In this document: one piece after another, positions 35,085 through 48,200 of the stretch | How positions within the stretch are numbered: position 1 is the stretch's first letter | Layout: the number at the start of each line of letters is the position of its first letter | Assembly (NCBI RefSeq): GCF_964355755.1 | Contig: NC_092676.1 | Span: forward strand, 16,722,288-16,786,287 | From: Antedon mediterranea | Lineage: Eukaryota > Echinodermata > Crinoidea > Comatulida > Antedonidae | Length of the DNA stretch: 64,000 bases | Direction: 5' to 3' | The notes under the pieces: model-generated | What the model was told of the DNA's origin: nothing | What the model saw: the letters and a program-made list of their open reading frames with translations, nothing else | Databases searched by the model: none | Made by a program: the position numbers and the translations under genes

Positions 35085-35160
35085 GTCGCCCCAACCGAGA
35101 CTCGAATATATTCCGTGCCTTACTTATCTGGATAAACCGACAATAGCGCTGGTACAAGAT
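35085..35160 (-). mobile_element. Possible tRNA-derived SINE head
   Basis: On minus, TATTCGAGTCTCGGTTGG (35108-35091) is a good B box. An AGCGCTATTGTCGG segment (about 35150-35136) may be a degraded A box. Confidence 0.35.
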
Positions 35161-35710
35161 ACTCGAATAGTAGAAAATTCATTGAACACCCCTCTCCATA
35201 AATGATAAGTCTTGGAACCGAGTCACTTTTAAGCGTGGCGGTGTGCCGCTAGTATTATTAATTAGTAAATATTTCTTAGCAAAGAAGTAGTTTAGAAGTC
35301 AAACAATGCATGTTTTCGAGATACTCGAACGTCGTTAAAGATTTTCGCTACCTACGGTGTTCAGATCACCACATGAGCACATGAAGCCTTAATTCCAGGA
35401 GCAGAGGAAAGTAGATACTACTATATTTTTAGTTACCTAGATAAACCGCCCCCGTCTTCTCACACAAGAGGTCTTGAGAAATTATATTGGTGGTTTGTGG
35501 AAATGGTCCCACAAACCACAGGGCGTTGTTTGTGAACTGATCATTATTTTACTGACTAGGGTTTCTTGTTTGTGTGACTTATGCCCGAATCTCATGCATT
35601 TTTTTAAATTTCTGTCCAGTAGGCCTAAAAGCACCTTAAACTCACCGACAATAAACATGCGGAAATAAATTACGAGTATCAAACAATGAAAGAATATACC
35701 TTTATTGGCA

Positions 35711-35931
35711 AGTACAATCAAGTTTTTATTAATTGAGTACAATCAAGTTTTTATTAATTGAGTACAATCAAGTTTTTATTAATTGAGTACAATCAAGTTT
35801 TTATTAATTGAGTACAATCAAGTTTTTATTAATTGAGTACAATCAAGTTTTTATTAATTGAGTACAATCAAGTTTTTATTAATTGAGTACAATCAAGTTT
35901 TTATTAATTGAGTACAATCAAGTTTTTATTG
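35711..35931. repeat. 25-bp minisatellite, about 9 copies
   Basis: The unit AGTACAATCAAGTTTTTATT plus AATTG repeats at exact 25-bp steps from 35711 with almost no variation, so the expansion is recent. Confidence 0.95.
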
Positions 35932-36759
35932 TATTACTAACAAACATAAGTGTACCCTTTCCGTCACGTTTCATTCAATAAAAGTTGTCTTACAAGGTTA
36001 ACAAACAAACATTATTTCCTGTTTTTGTTCTCAAACACTTTGACAAACTACAGTAATTGACTACAACCAGGTAGAGCGCCATCTATGAAAAAAGGATTTG
36101 CATAAAATGATCAAAACAAAACAACATGCATTGCGTCAATTTAAATCTATTCAATTCTTATTCTATTTTTCATTAAAATGAGTTAAAAATCATAAAAACA
36201 TACTGATTAGTAACATTACAACAACAAATCCTCGGTTCATAGACAAAAATAATCAACCGAAAACGATTGATTATTAATATCTTAACTCTTAAATTAGTTG
36301 AACTGAACAACAATTCAAAACTTTAATTTGCTGCAGTTTAAGCAATGAGTGAGTGGCCATAATTTTTAATGTAATCTAAATATCATTAGACCTAGGCCTA
36401 TATTTTTATTAAAAACAAATATATTGGATTATTAGTTTAAAAAAACTGGCACGTCACTAAGTTTCTACGTGCGTAGAGTTAAATCCTCCCCCTGTCCCAC
36501 CTTCCTCAAAATAATACCAAAGCTACTCGATCAAAGCCCACATGAGGCCAAATAGTTATAGCAGAGAAACCGTATACTGTGGACAAATTTTGTATAATCT
36601 CTAAATAATTAATGACTTTTATGCATTTTTTGCCCTCAGATTTTTGTAAAGCTGTTAAGTCCTATATTGTTGCCTGATAGAAATGCTCATTGCGTATCAT
36701 CCTGATAAATTGATACGATAACTACTTCTTTTCTTGGCTAACACCTCTTCTGAAACCGG

Positions 36760-36956
36760 TTAGTTCCTGTTCCACCTCCTGCTATTTCGACGTCTATAAT
36801 AATAAGCGTATGTCCAGTCGTAATGATTGTTTCCCTTTACGGCAAGATACCAGTATTTACGTGGCATACAATCACAACTCTGGCATCCGTTTGTTTCCAC
36901 GCGGTATCCATAGTAACAAGGCCATGGACATGATCGTTCCGGACAAAACGTCTTAC
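36760..36956 (-). CDS. Kazal/antistasin gene exon 5 (antistasin-like part and tail)
   Basis: Acceptor TTTTGTTTCAAAG. Encodes FCPERSCPWPCYYGYRVETN onward, then a tail with WTYAYYYRRRNSRRWNRN. Stop TAA at 36762-36760. Confidence 0.85.
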
Positions 36957-39900
36957 CTTTGAAACAAAAGTAATAATATATACATATTTAAAAATACGAA
37001 ACTGTTTTGTCAGGTATTTTGATTCCCTGTGAATTTCTGGAGTGGAGGGGCGTTGTGTGTTGGAAATGTTTGTGTTTTTGGGTAATGTTTAAACAAGGGA
37101 GTAAATTACAATTAATAATTTCATACTTCCCTGGTTTGAAGAAATAATAATCGGGAGTATCCCTAGACAGTTGAGTTGTCACCAAGCGTACGTGGGCACA
37201 CTGTAAACTACAGCCATAATATCGGCACATGTTCAAAACACTTCTCGACCATGACTATTCTAGTTCTCAAATAAGGCCTTAAAACCCAGTGTACACATCT
37301 GGCTCGTGTGTACTTACCTTGGTTCGCACTAGAACGTACCGCAAGGACGTAAACGCAACGCAAGCGTTTTAACCAATGACAAGCGAAGTTATAGACAGTA
37401 TAAAGCTTGGTTCCCACTAGAACGTAACGCAAGGACGTAAACGCAACGCAAGCGTTTTAACCAATGACAAGCGAAGTTAGCAAAATCACAAGCGAATAAG
37501 CCATCGCTTGTGATTGGTCAATTCACTTGCGTTGCGTTACGTCCTTGCGTTGCGTCGCTAGTTGGAACCACGCTTTAAAGAACCCCTGTGCAACTTTCGG
37601 AAAGAGTAGTGGTTTGGTTTAATGTTGCGTTTGTATGTGGTCCAAAACTGGATTATTAAGGAAAACACTAATGATCCCATATATCACTTACTCAGCAAAG
37701 CATAAATGTTGTAAGTGTGTTTCCTTTAATCATAAGTCACGTAGAATGTCTTATCGTCAGTATTGTGAAAATGACAATGCTTTCCTCTGTGATCGTTTGT
37801 GCTATTGTCACGTATATTAAATGATAGAGAAAGTACAAATAAAGTACAGTTTGTAGATTCAAATCATTTTAACATTAAATTTACAATGATTTCCATCCAG
37901 ATCCGTACATGCTTATCCCCTAAAAGTCACATCATGCTGCCAATTGGCCCTCTTGTCTGTCCACGACAGTGGCTGTGCGAGCTAAAACGGGGGTCCCTAC
38001 TCGTGTCGGAAGGTGCACACGAGAAGACTCGTTCTATCACCAGAACTATGCTGCCAGCAGTTGGTCTCGAATCTAATTGTCGATGTTATAGCTACGTATA
38101 TTACGCCGCTGTCTTAACCACTCGGCCACTACTAAAATGTCAATAATTATTGAATTGAATCCAAATCCATTACTAACCTGGAGTACACTGTGAACAAGCC
38201 CACACTTTGCCGACACACGTACTGTAATTTAAAGTAAAACAAAATAATAATTTTAAAAAAACCATTATATATTTTAGGAAGATGTTTTGTTGAATGAAAA
38301 ATACTAAATTCATTATCCAAAGTGACACAAACTTGGATCTATCAGCAATCGTAATATATTTCCAAGATAGAATAATGATAAGAAATTGAGTTTATCATAT
38401 CAATTACCCTTCAGATGTGTGTTTTTATCTAAAGAATAACAGCAAACATAATATATATAGCGTAAAAAGTCTACACAAATTTGAACCATTGATATTTTGC
38501 ATTAATTCCGAATATGAATATCGGACGGTGACGGTAATCGAAACAAATGTGTTATATTATTTAAAGCTTGACTCCCACAGATTAGGATCAAAATAAGTTA
38601 TTTAAGGTAAAATTTTAATTGGAATTATATTATTAATGGAAATGCTAATTAAAAGCAGAAACAAAAATATGGACTTTTACCATTCTTTGCATGTCCTCCA
38701 GTTCTCCTTTCTCTCATTGTACTTCCACCATTTTCCATCTTCATTGTCGTAACAGTCTCGGCTTGCTAAATAGAATTAAAGGAATCGGCAAAAATACCAT
38801 AAAAATACAACAGAGGTATTCATGATTACTTGGTTTTCGCAAATCAAACATGAATATTGTCGGTAAGTCCACATACGTTCGATATCTGTGGTGGAACTGG
38901 TCAGCGGACAGCCATTGTAAATGGGATAATGGTAATCATTGCTTTGTTGATACTGTGACATGTTAATTAAATTTGACAATAAAATTATGCCTTGTTTTTT
39001 TTATTCAGTATTTTACACAGAGGCGCCTTACAAGATGGAACCACCGTAGCTTCAAGGGGCCTCTTATTAACAAATACAACAAATGTTATGCCTAGTTCGT
39101 TCTGTGGATGTGGATGTGGATGGATAACTTTAATTTAATAACTTAGAGAGACGAGTTAAACAAAAACGAAGTAATTTGACAAAATACAAAAAAAACTTAC
39201 TGTCTGTGGACTTTCCAAGTTTTTAGTAAAGATTGTTAATTATACGGTTAGTTGTTCAAATTCACTTTCCAAGTGAATTTGTAACAATTGGCTCGTAAGT
39301 TAACTCACAGGGAAGAGAAAATAGATGTCAATTACCAATATCAATAAAAAAAAATATTTTAGTTAAAAATTATCCTTAAAAAGTTATCATTTTGCTCCGG
39401 TTTTGGGTGTGACATGTCATGCATCTTGTTCATTACCTCCACATACTCCCCTATGATGTACAGCCAAGTTTGAATTAATACATCTGCGATGATTATGAAA
39501 CATACACATGTTGCTGTATGTGACACCATCGAGCGCACATACCGGGTGATACGACAAACTGCATGGTATAAAACATTCCACTAAAATGAAGAAAATGATT
39601 AAAAAAATTGCGATGTATGTTGTCATCATAAGACAGTTTAAAATTATCATTGACATCACAAAAAAGGCGTTGCCGTTGTCATTTTGCATCTATCATATTG
39701 AGGCATATCTCGACATTCGCTACTACAGTTCTAATTGTCTTTTTTGTATAAACACCAATTTAGTCGTTCGATTTTCTTCATTGTAGTCTACTTGCTTGTT
39801 TTGTTGTGATTTGTAAGAGTGTCTGTGTCATCAGTGGCATTTAACTTGGGATATGCTTACTAATTAGGCCTATGTTTATTTACAGGATATTATCTTAGTA

Positions 39901-42900
39901 AAGTCAAGTTATATTATGTTGATTTGAATTTTCTAAAAAGATAACTTAATGTTTCAGGCAACTCAAATTGAATATTAATTTTATCGATTTAATTCGTGAA
40001 CATTATTTTTAAATGACGAGTTAACGTTTGCCAGCATTTCAACTGAAATTGATTGGATCCTGCTAGACTGGTCACATAATTGTGAAAACCGCCGTTTTCA
40101 CAAAATATGGATAATTTAGAAATTTAGAACTCATAAATCGAGTCAATCCCAAAGGATAAGTATAATTTGCTGAGACACTGATAAGTTGCTTTCTTGAATT
40201 CCGGTTAATTATCAAACTATTAGACAACTACAATTCATCATCAATATTATTAAATTAGTTATTATGTAGTAGTGATTTAGCAGTATCAGAAGTGTTTACA
40301 CACATTACCAAATTTATTTTGATGTGTGATCTAACATTGATATACAGATTCTTAACGATGATTCGTCGCATAATGTATGTCAATAACTCCTTCTTTGAAA
40401 GGAGTATAGTCAAGAAAAGTACTTTCGACTAAAATCTTGTTAATGTATAGGTTATAATCAACAAAAATGTACATAAGACGGTTTATTTCCACTTATATAT
40501 CTGGATGTGCTTTCCAACACTCATTGTACTACAAAATCAAGACAACAATAACCAGAATAGGGTTAGGGTTAAACATTAAAGGCTTATTCAGAAACATTTA
40601 TTAGAAAATACTTGTATATAATTCACTACTTTCCGTGATGTTCTTAACAACGATAGATTAAAACTTGGTTTTAGAGAGGCATCAGTAAATGTTGGAAATT
40701 ATAGTTTTTGGTAAAAACGTCCTTATTTTATTAGCCCATAAAACGGTTACATGTCTATATCAAAATCAGTAGCAGAATAAGAAACAATGAAAACAATATG
40801 AAAACTTAATTTAATTTTTACCTTGGCAATAAAGGGTCTGTGAAATAAATGTTAAAGCGCACTATTATGACAATCGGCACGTATATCCTAATACTGATTA
40901 AATTACGCATTAATTCAATAACTTCCTATCGTTGTTATAACAGTATAGCTATGGCCCATAGGAATTCACCTAGGTACAAAACACAATACTATAGTACTTT
41001 AAAAATGTTTTTAAACAGTCAATGTAGTTGTCAAGTTTGATACAAAACTCTGTCGGTCTAGACTGAAATAACAAGAGCATGATGGAATTGTAGTTATATT
41101 TCAGTTAAACAATTATATAATTTTCTCAAAAGTCTTTCCCCTATAATTTATAATTATGTCATACTTATATTGAAATGTAAATACAATGTTTTACTGATGA
41201 TGGTCTGCTATCTGTGACTAAGATCTCCTTCTAATCAGCTAAATAAGGGTATAGTGCAATTACGCACACATGGTTAGATTCTCAAATGGAAAGAATTGAA
41301 GAGACTTGTTGGATTTGTTAGAAGAAACACACAAAAAAAAGCAACTCTACAAAGGAAGCCTGAAAGGAAAAACAGGTTAGAAAAACAAATATCAAGAAGT
41401 CTTTGGCATTTGAGCAAAACGGTTTCAACTTAAACTTTATGAAATCATATTTCGAAAAACACTGTAAAAATAAACTAAAAAATAAACTATTTTTTTATTT
41501 TTTCCCTCGTTACCTCGTTAATTTAATATTAATATAATGAATAAACACAAATGTTTTCAATGTATTCGTTGTTTATCATGCTTATATTACACCTAGTAAC
41601 TGTGTGTGTTTGGAGAACCACGCGTAATTGATTTTTTAATTATTTGAAACAACTGCAACTCTACGTGTTTGTCAGTATAGACCTTGAGTTACTGAATAAT
41701 AATTTCAGGAAAAGTTCCTGAATGAATATTAGTCGAAAAATTAAATTATTTGTTCATAACATTTAATCAATATTTTAATTACTAAATAAAACGAGTTGAT
41801 AGTGGTTGCGCAGAGGAAGTACAAATCATTATTTGGGTCAATTACAGGTCATATTGAAAATGTTATTCAGTTTGTTGGAGAGAAACAGGTTATAGCTATT
41901 TTCTAAAATATCACGTTTTATACAGCCCTAGTTATGTGACTTCATGGTAAGTTGAATGAGAAATAACCTTTTTTGTATGAGGCAGTCTATAACCGTTTGG
42001 TCAGTGAGGAGTGCAATTACACCCTCTGGTTTGGGCGTACATTCTGATTAGGCCTAATACTACTATGCTGTGTAACCAGGGAATTACTTCACTATTAGAG
42101 CATCTTGAGAGAAGAGAGCATGTCTATTATACAATTTTATCTTTATAAGAACACATTTTTTATAAGAACGTAGCTGAAATACAAAGAACAAAATAATAAT
42201 AATTAAAATTAGGCCTAGGCCTATATACAAACACAATTTTACTTCTTGAAAGTTTTTGTTTTATAGTAAGAACCAAACCTTCACTTTTTGGAAGAGGCAC
42301 ATGCTTCGTAGCCTACCGTCTCTTGTCGTGTATATGATAAGCCTAATGTAATGGACATAATTTTCTTTGATCACAATTAACCGTGGTTATATTATTAATA
42401 TTTTATTAATTCACTTACAAACAGGAAATATAAAAGCTAATGTTTTTTAACAAACCAACTGAAATTATTGAACTGTTAATCATTTATAATAATTATATTA
42501 TTTATAATTATATTAAATATATTTTTTACAAAACAGGAATGTTATGGTTTATACACAAGAAGCAATAATATTAAATAGGGATGTTTTTAGCATTTATATT
42601 GACTTTTTTTTGCAATTGACTAATTATCTGGTGATACGGATTAAGAATGTTTTCTTATTCAATAATGAAAACATTTTTAACGCTGTTAAAATAATTGAAT
42701 GCGTGTTTTACACACACGTGATGCTGTTCGAATTTGTTCAACGGGCCTTATATAGGCCTACTCTGTTCCTTTCCCTAAAAACACACGGTGGCAAGTCATT
42801 CAAAGTGATGTTGTTTATAGTCTTAATTTTTGTGACTGAAAAAAGATGATTATTTTATGTTTAGTATGGCCTGCAACAGATTTGTTAATTAGTAACTTCC

Positions 42901-44793
42901 GAATATTCACTACGGTATTGAATTGAATTCATTTGTACTTGAGTCGTTTATAATACACGATATCATGTCTAGGCCTACTAACTTTGTTATTCAATTTGTG
43001 CTGGCTTATAATTTCTACTGTCGTTGTTCTACTTTTGATGTTTCGCGTAACACAACTACTATGCTTTCTTAATGCATTATATCTGTATTGTCTCTGCTTA
43101 GTTGTGTATTAATTAACTTACGGTATTACATAGTCACATACATTGTGTGTATCATTGTCGATTAGGTCTGCTCTCATTTTGTAACAGGTGTACTAAAATG
43201 TATTCACGCTATGTATTGAGATGCAATGTCAAGTTTCGATAGATTCTTTGTTGTTGTTTCAAAGAGGCCTCTGTTGCCTGTTCATCATTATTTAAAAAAT
43301 TAATAGAAAGCAGAAGTCCATCAACGAATAATTCAATATGGAATGTACGGACGTTTTGGATGAAATCGCTGTATACATTGTAATATTGAATGGAATAGGG
43401 CTACTAATGCGTTTTCAATTCAATTTTTTTTTTTGAATCGCTGGTCCATGGAAAATAACATAATTACATATAACTAAATAGTACGCTCGCTTCGATCGCG
43501 TACCATCTAGGTCGTTCCCACAATGATGCTTCTCGAATACACAGTAATTTCAGCGTAAAACAAGGCCAGTCGCGTTCTCAAGTTTGAGTTAGTGTTTACC
43601 GACCAAACGACCGACCGACCAACCGACCGACATGATGAGCTGTAGAGTCGCGTTGCAATCACGCGACTGAAACTGTTAATGTACGTAGGCCTACCACAGG
43701 ACTTTAATACATTGTCGTTTACAGAAAGGAATAAATGACACGATTATTTATGTAGGCAAGTACTAAAATTAGCAACATGGTGAATTCTTCCGAAAGAAAA
43801 ACTTGTCACAAAGTGAGTCCAAATTGTTGATTTGGACTCATATAAATAAATTCAATTTGTGTTTTGTATATAACATTAAGTTGAGGGATGTGGAAGAGGA
43901 TAGGTACAAAGAGGAACAATTTTTTAAATATATTCTTTATCCACTTTAAATGATTAATTTATACAAATGTTGAGAAGCAATATGTATACTATGAGTTTAT
44001 GTAGGGCCTACCCACACTTTTTATTTAAAAAACACAAACCCCGCAGTGTATATATCAATGTCTTATTAATTTAACCCAAGTTATCGTTTTTGTGAACATT
44101 CATATCATTAAAAATTCACAGAATATCATTGGGAAAATAAAAATAACTTTCTTACGTCTATGAACACAAATTAATTTGGTTTTATAATATAACACTATTT
44201 ATTATAAATTATAATATTTTTGGAAGAAGATATACAAATCACAAAATTGTTTGTAGAAAACATCACGTTACCTTTCTTTGCTTCAAAATGGTGATACTAG
44301 GCTCTAATTAAAAAACTAGGCCAGAAATAAATATTGTGAATACAAAAATACAAAATAAATGTCTAGAAAGAGGACGATGTTCTTTAAAATCAAGAGCATG
44401 CAACAGATGACAAAATGCGGCATCACCATTTAAACTTATTTTAATTTTAACCGGTAGCCATGACTTAAAGTTTGTTTAAAAAACTTATTTTGGCCTCGAT
44501 CCACACACCACCTTATCCTGATTTTGTTATTTCAGTTATTGAATACTATACTATCATGTGATTGTATTTATTTGTGTGTGGAAAACCAATAAAACAAACA
44601 TAACATGAAAACATACAGATCAAAATTGAAATAACAAAATAAACTGTAAATAAAACTAAAAATGTTGACTGACATCTGGGATTAAATACTAGTAATGAAT
44701 GCCTATATTACTGATTAAACCATACCTACCTTGTTGTTGAGCAGCACATACACTAAGGAGACCCAGTCCCACAAGGGTGGATATGGCGAGCAT
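36760..44793 (-). CDS. Secreted Kazal / VWC-like / antistasin-like protein (gene span, 5 exons)
   Basis: Minus-strand exons 44793-44730, 39580-39437, 38765-38681, 38221-38178 and 36956-36760 join in phase (1, 1, 2, 1) into 177 aa. Residues 1-18 (MLAISTLVGLGLLSVCAA) are a signal peptide. Residues 24-68 form a Kazal inhibitor domain with all six cysteines (C24, C28, C36, C47, C55, C68), the PVCALDGVTYSN signature and Leu30 at the expected P1 site. Residues 74-110 (ending CKECTCVGKVWACSQC) resemble a short von Willebrand factor C module. Residues 117-142 (CPERSCPWPCYYGYRVETNG, then CQSCDC) match the antistasin pattern. The tail is Tyr/Arg-rich. Kazal and antistasin domains block serine proteases, so a secreted protease inhibitor is the natural inference, but the exact target is unknown. 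The domain order was not matched to a named gene. Confidence 0.85.
37401..37577. mobile_element. MITE with long inverted ends, left end duplicated
   Basis: TA-flanked. The left arm (TAAAGCTTGGTTCCCACTAG, with CAAGGACGTAAACGCAACGC inward) pairs with the right arm to 37577 (GTTGCGTTACGTCCTTGCGT, GGAACCACGCTTTA). A direct copy of the left arm lies just upstream (about 37321-37390). In intron 4 of the Kazal/antistasin gene. Confidence 0.8.
37930..38140 (-). mobile_element. tRNA-derived SINE (minus strand)
   Basis: The minus strand has A box TGGCCGAGTGGTTAAGAC (38128-38111) and B box GATTCGAGACC (38073-38063), like a Ser/Leu-type tRNA head. The acceptor stem is not preserved, so it is not a tRNA gene. 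The 3' limit is uncertain. Confidence 0.65.
38178..38221 (-). CDS. Kazal/antistasin gene exon 4 (44-nt micro-exon)
   Basis: Acceptor TTTAAATTACAG, donor CCAG|GTTAGT. Encodes CTCVGKVWACSQCTP. Both neighbouring phases fit. Confidence 0.78.
38681..38765 (-). CDS. Kazal/antistasin gene exon 3
   Basis: Acceptor TTCTATTTAG, donor AATG|GTAAAA. Encodes DCYDNEDGKWWKYNERKENW and RTCKE, the first half of the VWC-like part. Confidence 0.8.
39437..39580 (-). CDS. Kazal/antistasin gene exon 2 (Kazal domain)
   Basis: Acceptor TTCTTCATTTTAG, donor GGAG|GTAATG. The exon is one whole Kazal domain bounded by phase-1 introns, the usual arrangement for shuffled extracellular modules. Confidence 0.88.
39590..44720. 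other. Large first intron of the Kazal/antistasin gene
   Basis: About 5.1 kb, AT-rich. It holds a GGGTTAGGGTTA telomere-like doublet near 40560 and a CCGA-type simple repeat at about 43598-43632. No additional exon is required by the reading phases. Confidence 0.5.
44730..44793 (-). CDS. Kazal/antistasin gene exon 1 (signal peptide)
   Basis: ATG at 44793-44791, 21 codons ending AAQQQ. Donor CAAG|GTAGGT. Confidence 0.82.
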
Positions 44794-45114
44794 GTTAAAC
44801 TTCACAACGTTCACAACTCTACTGTACGACAGTACTATAACTTCACAAGTTGTTGATTATGTACTTTTTACGCCTACGGACTTTACAGTTAGTCTGAGAA
44901 ACTCAGTGGGTTCGTAAACAAAAACAGTAAAAAGTTAGTCAATAATGAGTCTAGAGAGGGCGTTTAGAAATAATTATTCCCAGAGCAGCATCACTATACG
45001 TCACCGTTGGTGGCTCTCTTCATTGTTGTTGTTTTAGATCTGAATGCACAACATCATCGCCGGCATTGTACACGTTGTGTTTTGGCTTTTCATTTGCATG
45101 TTTAAAAGTTAAAT
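44794..45114. promoter_or_regulatory. Divergent promoter interval (Kazal/antistasin gene and LMF2)
   Basis: Only 321 bp separate the two outward-facing start codons, so both 5' UTRs and promoters must fit here unless there are unseen upstream exons. An ACGTCA (44998-45003; GTGACGT on the other strand), a CRE/UPRE-like core, lies inside. No clear TATA box was chosen. Confidence 0.55.
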
Positions 45115-45208
45115 ATGTTATCCATTTCTTTTACCAGAGATGCATTCTTGTGGTGCATGTCATTAGTATATTTAATGGCATTTGCCTCAATTTATCACCA
45201 AGCGCCAG
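45115..45208 (+). CDS. LMF2: LMF2 exon 1
   Basis: Residues 1-31: [20 protein letters not shown], then [11 protein letters not shown], the first membrane segment. Donor G|GTAAGC. Confidence 0.88.
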
Positions 45209-48200
45209 GTAAGCTTGTGCAATGTGTCTAGGCGTATTAAGTATTATAATGGGTATAGGCCTATAGGCGCGCCTACTACTATTCTAATAAATAAGTAAAG
45301 TAGCTAGGTCGGCATATGACCGTTTCGGCCACAACATATTTCTATGGCGCGCCATTCACGCATTAGACCGTGCTATATTGTTTTTGCTATTAATAATTAT
45401 TATTTATCGCATCTCATGCTTTGTTGTATAGTATTTTTATGACTATTACTACACATTACAGTGTTATCATTCTTAACGTTATTCCACTACAATTTGCATT
45501 TATTAGATTTGTTGTTTCCAGTTTAGTTGTATCATGGAGTAAATTGTATTTTATTAGTTTGCTTGACGTCTTGGCGAAAAACAAATTCAACTGTCAGTGA
45601 CACAGTTAAATACTCTCTTAGTACAGACGTATTAATAGTTTGGCTATGAAAGAAGAAATTCTAAGAAAAAAAAAAGAAATTTAATTAAAACGTTTTTTCC
45701 TTCCATTGCTTAGGTGACCTAAGGAACAAAGAGGAATATCAGGAAAAATGTACATGACGTTAATAATTCTTTACTGAAAACATTTAATTATCACTTTAGT
45801 AAATCTTTGTTTCTTATATTATAAATCATTTCTATTGTACCCTGGTGCATACAATTAGTATCACTTAGGCCTAATTCAATTCATTTCGTTTATTTGTAAA
45901 AACTATACATTTTAATTTTCACCGTATTGTATTTTTTGTACTCTGAAATATTCGTTTCTTATCTCATCATGCCACCTACTGTAGCTACAAAATACGTGTT
46001 CGTATTTTATTTTCATTATTAATTTTTAATTGCCAAGTTTGTCTGTGTCCATGTTTTCCTGTGTAAAAACTAAAGTAAAACACAATGAAATCGATAATCC
46101 TGTATTACATTGTCGTGTCTCATTTTTCTCTATCAATGGCACTATCTCCTAGTTAGTATAGTTTATTTAGGCCGGTGGCAGATCATTTCGGTCGCGTTTT
46201 AAATCGGTCGCGCTTCGAATCGGTCGCGTATATGGCATTCATCCAAACCTTTCGCGACATATGATTCAAGGGAAAAAAATAGGTACAAAAACAAATTTGT
46301 TGTTGCAAACCGTAAATATACGAAAATGCGATATATATAATTATTGGCCCTAGCCTAGGCCTAGTAGGTTATTTACCCAAAATATATATTACTATTAATA
46401 TTCTGATAATATAGTAATATTTATTAATTCCAAAATATATAAATTCACTGATTCCTGTTTTCAGCAGGATTTTCCAACACATGTTTTATTCATAAAATAA
46501 AATGAGTTGAATATAAAAAGTGGATGTACGATCGTTGTTTATTTTATTGACCTACGTAGACTATACGACATCATTGCGTCGAAACCATCCATCTCTGACA
46601 TGCATAGATTTAAAACGGGAATCCCCTGGATTTGATCAGTAAAACATACGAAAGAGGAACCAGCTGAATTTGTCACAATGCGCAGCTCGTAAAATCCAAC
46701 ATGACAATGTCATTGTAATGATGTAATTTTTTAAGTATGTGTGTATATCAGACGTGGATTTGATTGGATGTAGTAACAATTTCTGATGGAAATTATAATA
46801 TACTGTAGATAATCTACTCTTTTTCATTTGTTCTCAATATTTATTCTTTCAGATGCATTATTACCATACACATTATATTTTTAACAAATAATCAAAATCA
46901 AACAACAAATACTATAGACTGTGTTCTATTAGATTTCAAACTAATTATTATTCTTTCTAAAAAATGTTGATGTATTTCATATTCTTAGTTCTGTAATGAG
47001 AAAAAGTCCATTACAAAATTAATTATATAAAAGAACGTAATAAATACTATAGTAAAAGTACTCATACTATCAGCTAATTGACATACAAAGTCAAGCGTCA
47101 GTCATAGTGCGTGTGCCACTAGAGCTATACATTTCAATCTGATTGGGTAGTGAATGGCCGTAGGACATCCTGCCAGCGCTACTGCAGTTTGGCACTTAAA
47201 ACTAAAGCATAAGACTTCTTGGTCACTCACCATCACCGCCGCTCAGCTGACCTGTTCAGCCTCCTTCCCTGCTACAAGTTTTTGTAGCAGCCTTAAACTT
47301 TTAACTGTAGCATTATCATTATCCTCAAACAATTAGGTTATCATTCTGGATAAACCGACATTATCCCTTTTGCTAAAAAAAAATGAATTTTTTAGTGGAA
47401 TTCAACTACTATAATGAGACAGTCCACCTTGGTACCCTCTAGTGGGAGCGTACCAACGTCATCATTTCTAAAGACCTCTTGTCTGAGGGGGCGGTGGGAG
47501 GGAGTTCATCCAGGTAAACGCAGTACTCATAGACTACCAACACCATTTTTGGTTTGTGTAGTCTGTAGTCCTGCTTACCTGGTTAGCTACAGTAGTCGTT
47601 GGTGGGTGAACAAGAACTGAAAATTATACAAGGCTGAGGTAAATTATACTGAAAATATGTCTTCAACATTATGATACTGTACTCGAGCTGTTCAACCGGT
47701 TTTCAGCTATTAAAAACAATTATCGTAGGAGGAGATAGGAAAATGCGAAGCATCCTCGTATTATTGTGTGCAGGTAGTTTTTATGAGGACATCCATTAAA
47801 CAGTGTATACTACGGTCGGAAAACACCCCTATTTGGGGAAAATCGTTCAACCTAAATTCGTTTTAATTGTCAATAACTAATTATCTAACTCAATTTAATT
47901 AGTAAACAGGGTTACATCTGGTGGTTTAAATCAGTACCGAGATTCTAACCAACTTTATATACCATCGAGTAAACATTCTAGAAATAACGTGCGATTTACC
48001 GAATTTTGCCCTTACGTAAATTTATATATAGATATCTAGACATGTATTGCAGTAAATGGGAAAAACAATCCAGTTAATTTGAAAAGAGGTCTCTACACAA
48101 GAAGGATTAAAACTGTATACATACGGTTGGCATCTTCTGTTAATATGTTTTAATACAAATAGAGTAGTTATCTGGGAAATAAATGTTGCAACAAATTTCA

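Noticed and set aside
35711-35931. CRISPR-like array
   Set aside because: Units are contiguous with no spacers, and the genome is eukaryotic; it is a minisatellite.
38063-38128. Functional tRNA gene (Ser/Leu type)
   Set aside because: A and B boxes are present, but no acceptor stem or anticodon arm can be folded around them, so a SINE is more likely.
42544-42849. 101-codon plus-strand frame in the intron of the Kazal/antistasin gene
   Set aside because: Hydrophobic AT-rich translation without domain, conserved motif or splice context.
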